Shown here: in pieces, positions 15,735 to 23,517 of the stretch
How positions within the stretch are numbered: position 1 is the stretch's first letter
Layout: each line of letters starts with the position of its first letter
NCBI RefSeq assembly: GCF_004361855.1
Contig: NZ_SNWQ01000001.1
Location: forward strand, 744,001-808,000
DNA length: 64,000 nucleotides
Direction of reading: 5' to 3'
From: Kribbella caucasensis
GTDB lineage: Bacteria > Actinomycetota > Actinomycetes > Propionibacteriales > Kribbellaceae
Program-made: the position numbers and the translations under genes
The notes under the pieces: generated by a model
Databases searched by the model: none
What the model was told of the DNA's origin: nothing
What the model saw: only the letters and a program-made list of their open reading frames with translations

Positions 15735-17131
15735 CGAACCCCGTCGCAGTCGTCGGGGTTGACCGTGCCGTCAGGTGTGCTGGACGGCGTGCTGGCCGGT
15801 GTCGACACCGGAGTGGTGATCGGCGTCTTGGGCGGCGTGGACACCGGCGGCTTGCCCGAGGCGGTCGGAGTGGTCGGCGCCGGCGTCGGCTTGGGGGTCT
15901 GCTTGGCCGCCTTGGCCGCGCACTCGGCCGCGGTCCGCTGCAGTTCGCTGACGATCTCCCGGGCCGCGGCCAGATCGTCGGCCTGGATGTTGCCCTCGAC
16001 CTGCTCCCGGCTGTACGTCGGCAGCTTGTCCACCTGCAACGTCTGCTTCTCGTACATGTTCGACAGGGTGAGCCCGGGGATCTCATCGTCGACACCCTTG
16101 AAGATCGCCACGTAGTCGCCGTCGGTACCGACGTAGTACTGCTTCTGGGTCCAGCCGTACGCGAGCCAGCCGCCGCCGCCGATCAGGGCCAGCGCCACGA
16201 TCAGGACTGCGAGCCGGCGCAACCAGAGGAACCGCTTCGGTGCCCGGGGCGCATACCGCAACTCCTCCGGATCCAGGTGGCCCGCGGCTCCACCGAGCCT
16301 GTCGTCACCATCACCCCGCCGTACTACGACAGTCGGATCGCCGCGACCGGTGCCACCCTGCGCGAGCTCGGCGGCGGCTCCGACGAGTTGGGGAGCGGTC
16401 CCGCTCACCGGCTCCGTCTCGACCACGTCGGCCACGACGCAGGTGATGTTGTCGTTCGACTGGGCTTCCAGGGCGTGCGTGATCAGCTCGACCACGACCG
16501 AGTCCGGCGTACCGTCCGACATCGAGGCGGCGATCTGCCGGTCGCTGACGTAGTCGGGCAGGCCGTCGCTGCACAGCATCAGCCGGTCGCCGGCCTGGAC
16601 GTCGAGGATCTCCAGGTCCGGATCCGAGTCGGGCCGGCCGTCCAGCACCCGGAGGATCAGATTCCGGTGCGGATGGGTGAAGGCCTCCTCGGCCGAGATC
16701 CGGCCCTCGTCCACCAGCGACTGGACGAACGTGTGGTCGTGGCTCAGCTGCTGCAACTGTCCACCGCGCATCCGGTACGCCCGCGAGTCGCCGAGATGGG
16801 CCAGCCCGAGCTGGACGCCGTCGAACATCAGCGCCGTGACGGTCGACCCCATCCCCTCGCGTTCGGGGTCCTCCTCGACCAGCTCGGACAGCCGCTCGTT
16901 GGCCCGATGCACGGCACCGGCCAGCGCCTCGATCATGTCCTCACCGGAGATCCCCGGTTTGTCCAGCCGGCGGATCACCTGGACGGCGGCCGCACTGGCC
17001 ACCTCACCGGCCGCCGCACCGCCCATACCGTCGGCGAGCAGCAGCAGGTGCGGACCGGCGTACGCGGAGTCCTCGTTGTTGTGGCGCTTTCCGATGTCGG
17101 ACAGTGCGGCGTAGTCGAGTGACAAGGTCAT
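15731..17131 (-). CDS. pstP: PP2C-type Ser/Thr protein phosphatase PstP
   Basis: The protein has 466 residues. The metal-binding motifs of PPM phosphatases are intact: RHNNEDS (16-22), ADGMGG (33-38), LGDSRAYR near 113, CSDGLPD (187-193) and NDNITCV (226-232). A membrane span at about 306-327 is followed by an extracytoplasmic part with a Thr/Pro-rich tail. It reverses PknB phosphorylation and is encoded in the same overlapping run of genes, as in mycobacteria and streptomycetes. The extracellular part, with its single WLAYGWTQKQYYVG start, is longer than the catalytic function needs and may help localise the enzyme. Confidence 0.93.
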   Translation of the reverse strand: MTLSLDYAALSDIGKRHNNEDSAYAGPHLLLLADGMGGAAAGEVASAAAVQVIRRLDKPGISGEDMIEALAGAVHRANERLSELVEEDPEREGMGSTVTALMFDGVQLGLAHLGDSRAYRMRGGQLQQLSHDHTFVQSLVDEGRISAEEAFTHPHRNLILRVLDGRPDSDPDLEILDVQAGDRLMLCSDGLPDYVSDRQIAASMSDGTPDSVVVELITHALEAQSNDNITCVVADVVETEPVSGTAPQLVGAAAELAQGGTGRGDPTVVVRRGDGDDRLGGAAGHLDPEELRYAPRAPKRFLWLRRLAVLIVALALIGGGGWLAYGWTQKQYYVGTDGDYVAIFKGVDDEIPGLTLSNMYEKQTLQVDKLPTYSREQVEGNIQADDLAAAREIVSELQRTAAECAAKAAKQTPKPTPAPTTPTASGKPPVSTPPKTPITTPVSTPASTPSSTPDGTVNPDDCDGVR

Positions 17132-17140
17132 GGCGGCGGC

Positions 17141-17623
17141 CTACTTCGCGATGTTCAGCGTCGTCCGGCCGATCCGGATCGAACCGCCGATCTCGGCCGG
17201 CACCGGCCGGCTCACCCGCTGCCCGTCCAGGTACGTGCCGTTGGTGGAGCCGAGGTCCTCGACCCACCACTCACCCTCGGACTGGAACAACCGGGCGTGC
17301 CGGGTGGACGAGTAGTCGTCGTCGAGCCGGATCTGGCAGTCCGAGCCGCGGCCGATCACCACCGGCTCGGCGCTCAGGGTCGCGCCGACCCCGGCCTGTG
17401 GTCCGTCGGCGATCGTCACCGAACCTGGCTGCCCTTTCTTCTTCTTGCTCGGTTTGACCGGCTTCGGCGTCCGGCCGCCCTGGGCCAGCACCGGCGCCGG
17501 CGCGCGGCTGTCCACCTTGGCGCCGAACAGGTCCGAGCGGATCACGGACAGCACTGCCAGGACGAACATCCAGAGCAGCGCCAGAAACCCCAGTTTGATC
17601 AGGGTCAGGGTCAGTTCCGACAT
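17141..17623 (-). CDS. fhaB: FHA-domain protein FhaB (FipA-type)
   Basis: The protein has 160 residues. An N-terminal membrane span (TLIKLGFLALLWMFVLAVLSVI) is followed by a Lys/Pro linker and a C-terminal FHA domain (about 75-155) with the phosphothreonine-binding signature GRGSDCQIRLDDD, STRHARL and LGSTNGTYLDG. It reads PknB-type phosphorylation at the membrane. Nine bases separate it from pstP, indicating one operon. Confidence 0.9.
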   Translation of the reverse strand: MSELTLTLIKLGFLALLWMFVLAVLSVIRSDLFGAKVDSRAPAPVLAQGGRTPKPVKPSKKKKGQPGSVTIADGPQAGVGATLSAEPVVIGRGSDCQIRLDDDYSSTRHARLFQSEGEWWVEDLGSTNGTYLDGQRVSRPVPAEIGGSIRIGRTTLNIAK

Positions 17624-17633
17624 GGAAGGCCAG

Positions 17634-18461
17634 TCACCACCCGCTGCTCGGCGGCTGGGCGATCGGCTCGTCCGCCAGGCGCAGCGTCATGGTCGTGTTC
17701 CCGATCCTCACAGTCGATCCGTCGGTCAGTTCCGCCTCGGCCGTCCGGCGGCCGTTCACCAGCGTGCCGTTGGTGGAGCCTAGGTCGACCAGCACCACCC
17801 GGACCACTCCTGGGGCGGCCGGCATCAGCCGGATCTCGGCATGCCGCCGGGAGACGCCCGGGTCGTTGATCTGGATGTCGGCGTCCGTCCCGCGACCGAG
17901 CACCACGCCTGGCGGATTGATCGGCCGGCGGCGGCCGTTCACCTCCAGCAGCACCTGCGGATGGCCGCGGCGGGCCGCCGGGGGCGCTTGAGGTGGTGGC
18001 ACCGGTGCGCTCTGCATCACGGTCGGTCCGTCGTTCGGTGGGTACTGCATCGGCTCCGGTGGGGTCGGTTCGGGCGGGCGCCGGTTCGGCGTCCCGATGG
18101 TGGCGCTGACGACCCGGAACTTGCCGGTCGGTAGGTCGTCGGCCTGGGTCAGCTGGATCTCGATCGGTCCGGAGAAGGTATAGCGCTGGATCTCGGCGTG
18201 GTCGCGCAACTCGTTGGCGAGTTCGTGGTTCAGCGTCCGGCCGTAGGCGTTCAGCCGCTCGAAGTCGTCCGGGCCGAGCTCGATGGTGAAGCTGTTCGGC
18301 ACCAGCCGGCGGTCCCGGGACAGGATCCGGGCGGTGTTGTCGATCTCCCGTTTGAGCGCCGCGGCCAGTTCGATCGGCTCCACGTCGCCCTTGAACGCGC
18401 GCGCGAAGACACCACTCACGATGCCCTCCAGGCGTCGCTCGAAGCGCTGCAGCGGTCGCAC
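17634..18461 (-). CDS. fhaA: FHA-domain protein FhaA with N-terminal DUF3662 domain
   Basis: The GTG at 18461 follows AGGAGG by a few bases and gives 275 residues; the longer ORF reading is rejected. The N-terminal domain (LQRFERRLEGIVSGVFARAFKGDVEPIELAAALKREID) is the DUF3662/FhaA_N module; a Pro-rich linker and a C-terminal FHA domain follow (GRGTDADIQINDPGVSRRHAEIRL, LGSTNGTLVNG). In mycobacteria FhaA binds phosphorylated MviN and controls late peptidoglycan precursor flux. As the first gene of the fhaA-fhaB-pstP-rodA-pbpA-pknB run, it lies next to the likely operon promoter. Confidence 0.9.
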   Translation of the reverse strand: MRPLQRFERRLEGIVSGVFARAFKGDVEPIELAAALKREIDNTARILSRDRRLVPNSFTIELGPDDFERLNAYGRTLNHELANELRDHAEIQRYTFSGPIEIQLTQADDLPTGKFRVVSATIGTPNRRPPEPTPPEPMQYPPNDGPTVMQSAPVPPPQAPPAARRGHPQVLLEVNGRRRPINPPGVVLGRGTDADIQINDPGVSRRHAEIRLMPAAPGVVRVVLVDLGSTNGTLVNGRRTAEAELTDGSTVRIGNTTMTLRLADEPIAQPPSSGW

Positions 18462-18620
18462 GCGTCCTCCTAACGGTCGGTCGTCAGCTGGGGCCAACGA
18501 TCGTGCTTGCCGAACGGCGCCCTTCGCAGGCTCGCCGTACGCCAACGCCCACCGGGTGCACGGTGGGCACACCTGGTACGACGATCGATCGTATCGGGAG
18601 GTTCGACCCAACCCGCAATG

Positions 18621-18649
18621 CAAGACTCTTCCGGATCGCATGCTAATGT
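18621..18649 (+). promoter_or_regulatory. Possible promoter of tRNA-Leu
   Basis: CAAGAC (18621-18626) and TAATGT (18644-18649) are 17 bases apart and end 40 bases before the tRNA. The -35 match is weak, so this rests on spacing and position. Confidence 0.35.
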
Positions 18650-18688
18650 TCTTCCTCGGCTGCGGATGGCAGTTCAGAAGCAGTCAGC

Positions 18689-18772
18689 GCGCGGGTGGCG
18701 GAATAGGCAGACGCGCACGGTTCAGGTCCGTGTGCCCGAAAGGGCGTGGGGGTTCAACTCCCCCCTCGCGCA
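18689..18772 (+). tRNA. tRNA-Leu (anticodon CAG)
   Basis: The 84 bases fold as a class II tRNA. The acceptor stem is GCGCGGG/CTCGCGC with discriminator A; the anticodon arm is CACGG-TTCAGGT-CCGTG with anticodon CAG; a long variable arm (TGCCCGAAAGGGCG) marks leucine; and the T-arm contains GGTTCAACTCC. CCA is not encoded. tRNA-Leu next to fhaA is the standard actinobacterial context. Confidence 0.95.
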
Positions 18773-18776
18773 CAGG

Positions 18777-18805
18777 AAGTCCCGGTCGACGACCGGGACT
18801 TTTTG
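18777..18805 (+). terminator. Intrinsic terminator of tRNA-Leu
   Basis: AAGTCCCGGTC (18777-18787) pairs with GACCGGGACTT (18791-18801) around a GAC loop and is followed by a T-run. It starts five bases after the tRNA. Confidence 0.9.
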
Positions 18806-18984
18806 CATTCCCCGGGACCTTTCGCCTGCCGGAGTGTGGCGACCATCACCCGCTCCCGAGACCCCGCCTGCGGCCGAGCAGTTGCTTTCCGTTCGGTTTC
18901 TGCCCGCTTTCTGGTCCGAGCCTGTGTACCTGCCGAACACCTAGGGTCTGGTGCCGTTCCAGGAAACCGTTGTGGGGAGATCCG

Positions 18985-21768
18985 GTGTCTCGTATGCGTA
19001 CCAGAAGGCGTGCGGCTGTGGTCGCCGCCACCACGACCCTGTTGTTGCTCGCCGGGACTGTTGGCGCCCGGGTTGGATCCACCGCCGAGAATCTGTCCGA
19101 CGCGGAGTTCTTCGCGCTCCTGGACTACGACGGCATCGCGGACCTGGGCGGCGTCGAGGCCGCCGTACGAGCTGGTGACTACGCCGCCGCCAAGCGCGAA
19201 CTCCTCAGCTACTACCGCAGCCGTCCGGCCAATGACGCCGGCAAGTTCACCCACAACGACTGGCCCGGCGTCCTCGAGTTGACGCCCGACCACATCTGGA
19301 CGCTGGGCTCCGGAGAGGTCTACCGGACCACGCTGCGGTTCAGCGCACAGGAGTCGACCGTCACCGCCGACGTCACCGCGGCCGCGGTCGCAGCGACGGG
19401 TGGAACCGCGGGCTTCCTGCTGATGGCCCGGACCAAGGAGCCGGTCACGGCCTCGGTCAACAGCCGCGAGAAGGCTTCGGGTAGGCCGGCCCTGCGGCTG
19501 ACGCTGACCGATGGTTCGGTCCGGACGCTCAACCCCACGGCCGACACCTACATCAAGGCCGGCACCGACGCCGGTACGTCGTACGGCGGCAAGGACGTCC
19601 TGCAGGTACGGGACCAGGGCAGCGGCCCGTTCACGGCCGAGACCCGGAAGGCCTACCTGCAGTTCGACCTGCGCGGTGTCTCCGGTGTGCGCAGCGCGGA
19701 GCTCTCGCTGACCGGGCGCGCGGACGCCGCCAAGGACGTGATGGTGTTCAGCAACTCCGAGGCGTTCGTGGAGAGCAGCCGTACCTGGAACAACACCGTG
19801 CAGAACACGTACTCCTGGCAGGGCGATCCCGGTGGCTTCGACTGGCTGCTGCCGGCCGGCGCCGACAAGGAGTACTGGTACCAGTTGGCGCGCTTCTTCT
19901 TCGCCGGCCCTCTGGCCAGGGCGTACCAGGGGACCGGCGAGGAGAAGTACGCCGACGCCCTGATCGGCACGATGACCGACTTCATCGCCGATGCCGACGG
20001 GTACGGCACCGAGTACGGCGCGGGCTCGTATCCGCGCAGCCTGGACACCGCGCGCCGGCTGGACAACTGGACGGCGGCGTACGAGATCCTGCGCACCAGT
20101 CCATCGCTGGACGCGGAGGAGAACGTCCAGATCCTGAAGACGATGTACCGATCGGGCCTGCACCTGCGGGGCAACGTCCACGACAGCCCGAACTGGATGC
20201 AGACCCAGAAGATCTCGCTGCTCCACGCCGCGGTCTACCTGCCGGAGTTCACCGCGGCCGCGGGCTGGCGGGGCAACGCGGCCGACTTCCTGGCGGGTCA
20301 GCTGAACGACTCGACCTACCCCGACGGCGGGTACCGGGAGGCGACCAGCGGCTACGCCCGCGGGTACGTCTCTCAGTACGTCGACCTCGTCGAGTTCATG
20401 AAGAAGCACGGCATCGCCTTCACCGCGACCGAGAAGCTCCGCAAGCTCGGCCACTTCCTGATGGACCAGACACTTCCGAACGGCTACACCGCGAACTACG
20501 GGGACAGTGGCAGCGATGACCAGCGCACGGTACTGCGCCGTCTCGGCGAGCTGCTCGGCGACCAGGAGCTGATCTACGTCGGTACGTCTGGGAAGGCCGG
20601 TACGAAGCCCGCGCACGTCGCGGCGCGGTATCCGGACACCCGGGTGGCGGTCTCCCGCTCCGGATGGTCGGCGGACGACGCCTACCTGCGGTACAACATC
20701 GATCGCGGTCCCCACAGTCATCCCGACGAACTGTCGCTCGTCACGTACAAGCACGGCCGCGAGTTGCTGGTCGACCCGGGCACGTACAGCTACAGCTCGG
20801 ATCCACGATCGGACTGGTTGCGGAAGACCACGGAGGCCCACAACACCGTCGAGGTCGACAACTTGCCGCAGAACTCCAAGGCCGCCGGCGAGATCACCCA
20901 TTTCGTCAGCAATCCGGCGTTCGACCTGATCAGCGGGAACACCGATGCCTCGGCCGGCGCGTGGCACGCGCGGTCCGTGCTGGCCTTGCGCTCCGGCGTG
21001 TCGGTGGTATCCGATCAGCTCAGGCCGCGCGACACCGCCTCGCACCGCTACGAGCAGAACTGGCACTTCCTGCCGGACGCGAATCTCACCCAGAGCAGCA
21101 CGACCAAGGCAACGGTCACCCGGTTCGGATCCGGCGCGAACGTGACAGTCGTCCCCGCGGATCCCGGGAAGCTCACCGCCTCGGTCGCCAACGGTTACTA
21201 CTCGCCTGCGTTCTACCGCGTCAGCGACGCGAAGTACTCCTCGTACGTCAAGCAGGTCGCGGGGCGTACGACGTTCGACACCCTGCTGCTGCCTTCGTCG
21301 GGGGCCGCGGACACCGGCGTACGGATCACTCGGCTGCCGGTAGGCACGCTGACGCCGGATCTCGTCACAGCACTGGACATCCGCTTCGGCGACGGCGGTC
21401 GCGGCACGTACTACAAGTCATGGGCGACGAAGGCCAAGCGCGCATTCGGAACGTACAACTTCGACGGGAAGATCCTCTACGTCCAGGACAATCCCGCCGG
21501 AAGCGTGCAGTCCTTCATCCTGTACGACGGGTCGACGGTGCAGCGTGCCGGCAAAGTCCTGGTCAACTCGCCGGTTCCGGTGAACGACATCGCGGTCACC
21601 TACGACGGATCCAAGCTACGCATCGACGGCCGCACCCTGACCGCCTCAACCGACCCAGCAAAGGCGATCGCCATCACCGCCCCAACCGCCACCGAGGTCC
21701 TCCTCAACGGCACCCCCGTCAACTTCACCCGCACCGGCGACTTCATCTACGCTGCGGCCGCAAGTTGA
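18985..21768 (+). CDS. Secreted heparinase II/III-type polysaccharide lyase with inserted CBM96-like domain
   Basis: The protein has 927 residues from GTG 18985, five bases after GGGGAG. A basic start and hydrophobic stretch (AAVVAATTTLLLLAGTVGA) make a Sec signal. An N-terminal heparinase segment (AAKRELLSYYRSRP) is interrupted at about residues 115-270 by a DNRLRE/CBM96-like beta domain (PTADTYIKAGTDAGTSYGGKDVLQV, RKAYLQFDLRGV, ELSLTG). The alpha-toroid then resumes (WLLPAGADKEYWYQLARFFFAGPLARAY, NVHDSPNWMQTQKISLLHAAVYLPEF), followed by the C-terminal beta-sandwich (GPHSHPDELSLVTYKHGRELLVDPGTYSYSS). Catalytic Asn/Tyr/His candidates lie in those blocks. It should cleave uronic-acid polysaccharides such as alginate or heparinoids outside the cell; the substrate is unproven. 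Confidence 0.82.
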   Translation: MSRMRTRRRAAVVAATTTLLLLAGTVGARVGSTAENLSDAEFFALLDYDGIADLGGVEAAVRAGDYAAAKRELLSYYRSRPANDAGKFTHNDWPGVLELTPDHIWTLGSGEVYRTTLRFSAQESTVTADVTAAAVAATGGTAGFLLMARTKEPVTASVNSREKASGRPALRLTLTDGSVRTLNPTADTYIKAGTDAGTSYGGKDVLQVRDQGSGPFTAETRKAYLQFDLRGVSGVRSAELSLTGRADAAKDVMVFSNSEAFVESSRTWNNTVQNTYSWQGDPGGFDWLLPAGADKEYWYQLARFFFAGPLARAYQGTGEEKYADALIGTMTDFIADADGYGTEYGAGSYPRSLDTARRLDNWTAAYEILRTSPSLDAEENVQILKTMYRSGLHLRGNVHDSPNWMQTQKISLLHAAVYLPEFTAAAGWRGNAADFLAGQLNDSTYPDGGYREATSGYARGYVSQYVDLVEFMKKHGIAFTATEKLRKLGHFLMDQTLPNGYTANYGDSGSDDQRTVLRRLGELLGDQELIYVGTSGKAGTKPAHVAARYPDTRVAVSRSGWSADDAYLRYNIDRGPHSHPDELSLVTYKHGRELLVDPGTYSYSSDPRSDWLRKTTEAHNTVEVDNLPQNSKAAGEITHFVSNPAFDLISGNTDASAGAWHARSVLALRSGVSVVSDQLRPRDTASHRYEQNWHFLPDANLTQSSTTKATVTRFGSGANVTVVPADPGKLTASVANGYYSPAFYRVSDAKYSSYVKQVAGRTTFDTLLLPSSGAADTGVRITRLPVGTLTPDLVTALDIRFGDGGRGTYYKSWATKAKRAFGTYNFDGKILYVQDNPAGSVQSFILYDGSTVQRAGKVLVNSPVPVNDIAVTYDGSKLRIDGRTLTASTDPAKAIAITAPTATEVLLNGTPVNFTRTGDFIYAAAAS

Positions 21769-21979
21769 GCTCCGCCATTCCAGTACGACGTACGACGGCC
21801 AGTTGCGCCGATACGAACCCAAGCCCTCGCAGACCCGGATGCACTGGCGCAACGCCAACACGGGTCAGCAGCCTCCGTCCAGACTCCTTGAGGCCCCGAC
21901 GGCCGCGCGAGTGGGGACCGTGAACAAATTGTCGGGGGGTCGGTCTAGTCGTGCGGTGTTGATGGTCCCGGGTTGTTGT

Positions 21980-22231
21980 TCAAGGTCCTGGTTTTGGGGC
22001 GCGACGCGTGCGGCGAGGTCCTGGGTTGGGCGCGGCGGGGATGGGGTGCGGTCGGCGAAGGATTCGGTGGAGGAGGTTGCCGGTGGGGGCGCCTCGGTGT
22101 CTGGGTGGGGTTGGGGTGGTGGGGGTGGAGTTGCCGCGGTGGAAGGGTGAGGTGGCGCCGAGGAGCATCCAGAGTGCGAGCAACGCGGCGGCAACCAGGC
22201 CGGCGATGCCGACGTAGTCGGTGACGGTCAT
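21980..22231 (-). CDS. Small single-span membrane protein of unknown function
   Basis: The protein has 83 residues from ATG 22231, preceded by GAAAGAGAT at ribosome-site distance. It begins MTVTDYVGIAGLVAAALLALWML, a single membrane span, and continues with a Pro/Arg-rich basic tail (PRRTRRAPKP). No family is recognised. The tail reads like low-complexity GC-rich DNA, so the true stop or even the gene could be questioned. The start, span and divergent position relative to the regulator at 22488 support it. It may be the regulator's partner or target. Confidence 0.4.
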   Translation of the reverse strand: MTVTDYVGIAGLVAAALLALWMLLGATSPFHRGNSTPTTPTPPRHRGAPTGNLLHRILRRPHPIPAAPNPGPRRTRRAPKPGP

Positions 22232-22245
22232 GTCGATCTCTTTCG

Positions 22246-22299
22246 GTGAACTCGGGCGGGAGTGGTTGGTGTTCGGTGTGAACTCGGGCGGGAGCGGTT
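22246..22299. repeat. Direct repeat of 22 bases upstream of the small membrane protein
   Basis: GTGAACTCGGGCGGGAGTGG at 22246 recurs at 22278 with one change (T to C). Each unit is 22 bases with a 32-base period. It lies 15 bases beyond the ATG of the small gene, in its leader. It could be a regulator-binding tandem or a slippage product. Confidence 0.7.
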
Positions 22300-22487
22300 C
22301 GTGGTTCACCGTTGGTGACGGAGTAGCGCGGACTTCGTGATGGCACTGTGGTGCCAGGAGTGTCAACCAGAGGGAATGGCGCAACGGTGTCGGGCGCTGA
22401 GAAGGTTTGTTGCCGTGGTTGAGGAAATTGCTCGCCACTGCGCGGATCGGCTGCGTAGGTTGAGCTTCGAGCATTGGAGGTGGGGCG

Positions 22488-23465
22488 ATGCAGGACGGAT
22501 CGCTGCTCGACGCAGGCGAGGAGCAGGCGTACCGGCTGCTGGTCGGGTTGTCGGTCGCGAGATCCGCGGAGCTGGCCGAGGTCGCCAAGTTGCCGCAGCA
22601 CGAGGTGGACGAGGTGCTGCAGCGACTGCAGGCGAAGGGTCTGGTCGCCGCACAGCCGGGTGACGACCCCGTCTTCCGCCCGCTGCCACCGGATGTGGCC
22701 CTCGGTACGACGCTGCTCCGGCGGCAGGAGTCGCTCGAATCGGCGCGGCAGGCGGTGGCCTCACTGAGCGAGGAGTTCCGGGCCAACGCGAGCCGGCGGG
22801 ACGCGCACCACCTGGTCGAGGTGATCGTCGGGGCGAAGGCGCTCCGCGACCGGCTCCGCGATCTGCAGGAGTCGGCCCGCGAGGAGATCCTGTGGTTCTG
22901 CCGCGCCAATCCGCTGGCGATGCAGGGCGCCGAGAACACTGAGGAGTACGGCGCGCTCAGCCGCGGCGTCCGGTACCGGGCCATCTACGAGCGTGCGCTG
23001 CTGGAGACGCCGGGCGAGCTCGACACCATCGCCGAAGGGGTCGGCTGGGGCGAGGAGGCCCGGACGCTCCCGACGCTGCCGGTCCGGCTGGCGATCGTGG
23101 ACCGGGCGACGGCTGTCTGCCCGCTGGTGCGCGACGAGGCGCTCGGGATCGGCGAGCCGACCGCCGCGGTGATCAGCCAGGGGCAACTGCTCGACGCGCT
23201 GCTGGCCCTTTTCGAGACGCACTGGGAGGCAGCGACACCGGTGAGGTTGCAGGCGAGCGACGCCGAGATCACCGAAGGGCTGGACGACTCCGAACGCTTC
23301 CTGCTGTCGCTGATGGTGGCCGGCGTCCCGGACAAGTCGATCGCGTCGCAGCTCGGCATCAGCCGCCGTACCGTGCAGCGCCGGCTCGACCGGATGATGG
23401 CGCTGGCCGGAGTCGACACGCGGACGGGCCTCGCCTTCCAGGCCGCCAAACGCAACTGGCTCTAA
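22488..23465 (+). CDS. TrmB/LuxR-type transcriptional regulator
   Basis: The protein has 325 residues. Residues 1-75 form a TrmB-like winged helix (EEQAYRLLVGLSVARSAELAEVAKLPQHEVDEVLQRLQAKGLV). The middle (EVIVGAKALRDRLRDLQESAREEILWFCRANP) is a phospholipase-D-like sensor fold typical of such regulators. The C-terminal ~60 residues are a LuxR-type helix-turn-helix (LLSLMVAGVPDKSIASQLGISRRTVQRRLDRMMALAGV). Proteins of this layout often stand beside secreted subtilases in actinobacteria, as here (convergent gene at 23518). The signal it detects is unknown. Confidence 0.8.
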   Translation: MQDGSLLDAGEEQAYRLLVGLSVARSAELAEVAKLPQHEVDEVLQRLQAKGLVAAQPGDDPVFRPLPPDVALGTTLLRRQESLESARQAVASLSEEFRANASRRDAHHLVEVIVGAKALRDRLRDLQESAREEILWFCRANPLAMQGAENTEEYGALSRGVRYRAIYERALLETPGELDTIAEGVGWGEEARTLPTLPVRLAIVDRATAVCPLVRDEALGIGEPTAAVISQGQLLDALLALFETHWEAATPVRLQASDAEITEGLDDSERFLLSLMVAGVPDKSIASQLGISRRTVQRRLDRMMALAGVDTRTGLAFQAAKRNWL

Positions 23466-23468
23466 CGC

Positions 23469-23506
23469 AATCGGCCCGGGCAGGCTGCCACCTGTCCGGG
23501 CCGATT
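23469..23506. terminator. Strong bidirectional hairpin terminator
   Basis: A 16-base-pair stem (23469-23484 with 23491-23506, one G-T pair) closes a six-base loop and has A/T ends. It lies four bases after the regulator gene and 12 bases before the end of the convergent subtilase gene. Confidence 0.85.
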
Positions 23507-23517
23507 CAGCTGCTGAA

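Larger units (their letters stand above)
21769..22487. other. Sparse 719-base region between lyase and regulator genes
   Basis: Only one credible small gene (21980-22231, minus strand) and a 22-base direct repeat are seen here. Bases 21769-21979 and 22300-22487 show no gene, RNA or clear terminator. The base pattern (long G-only runs on the plus strand around 22020-22140) differs from neighbouring coding DNA. Confidence 0.5.

Noticed and set aside
18754..21066. 770-residue ORF antisense to the lyase gene
   Set aside because: It mirrors codon bias of the lyase gene, is Arg/Val-rich without motifs, and has no ribosome site.
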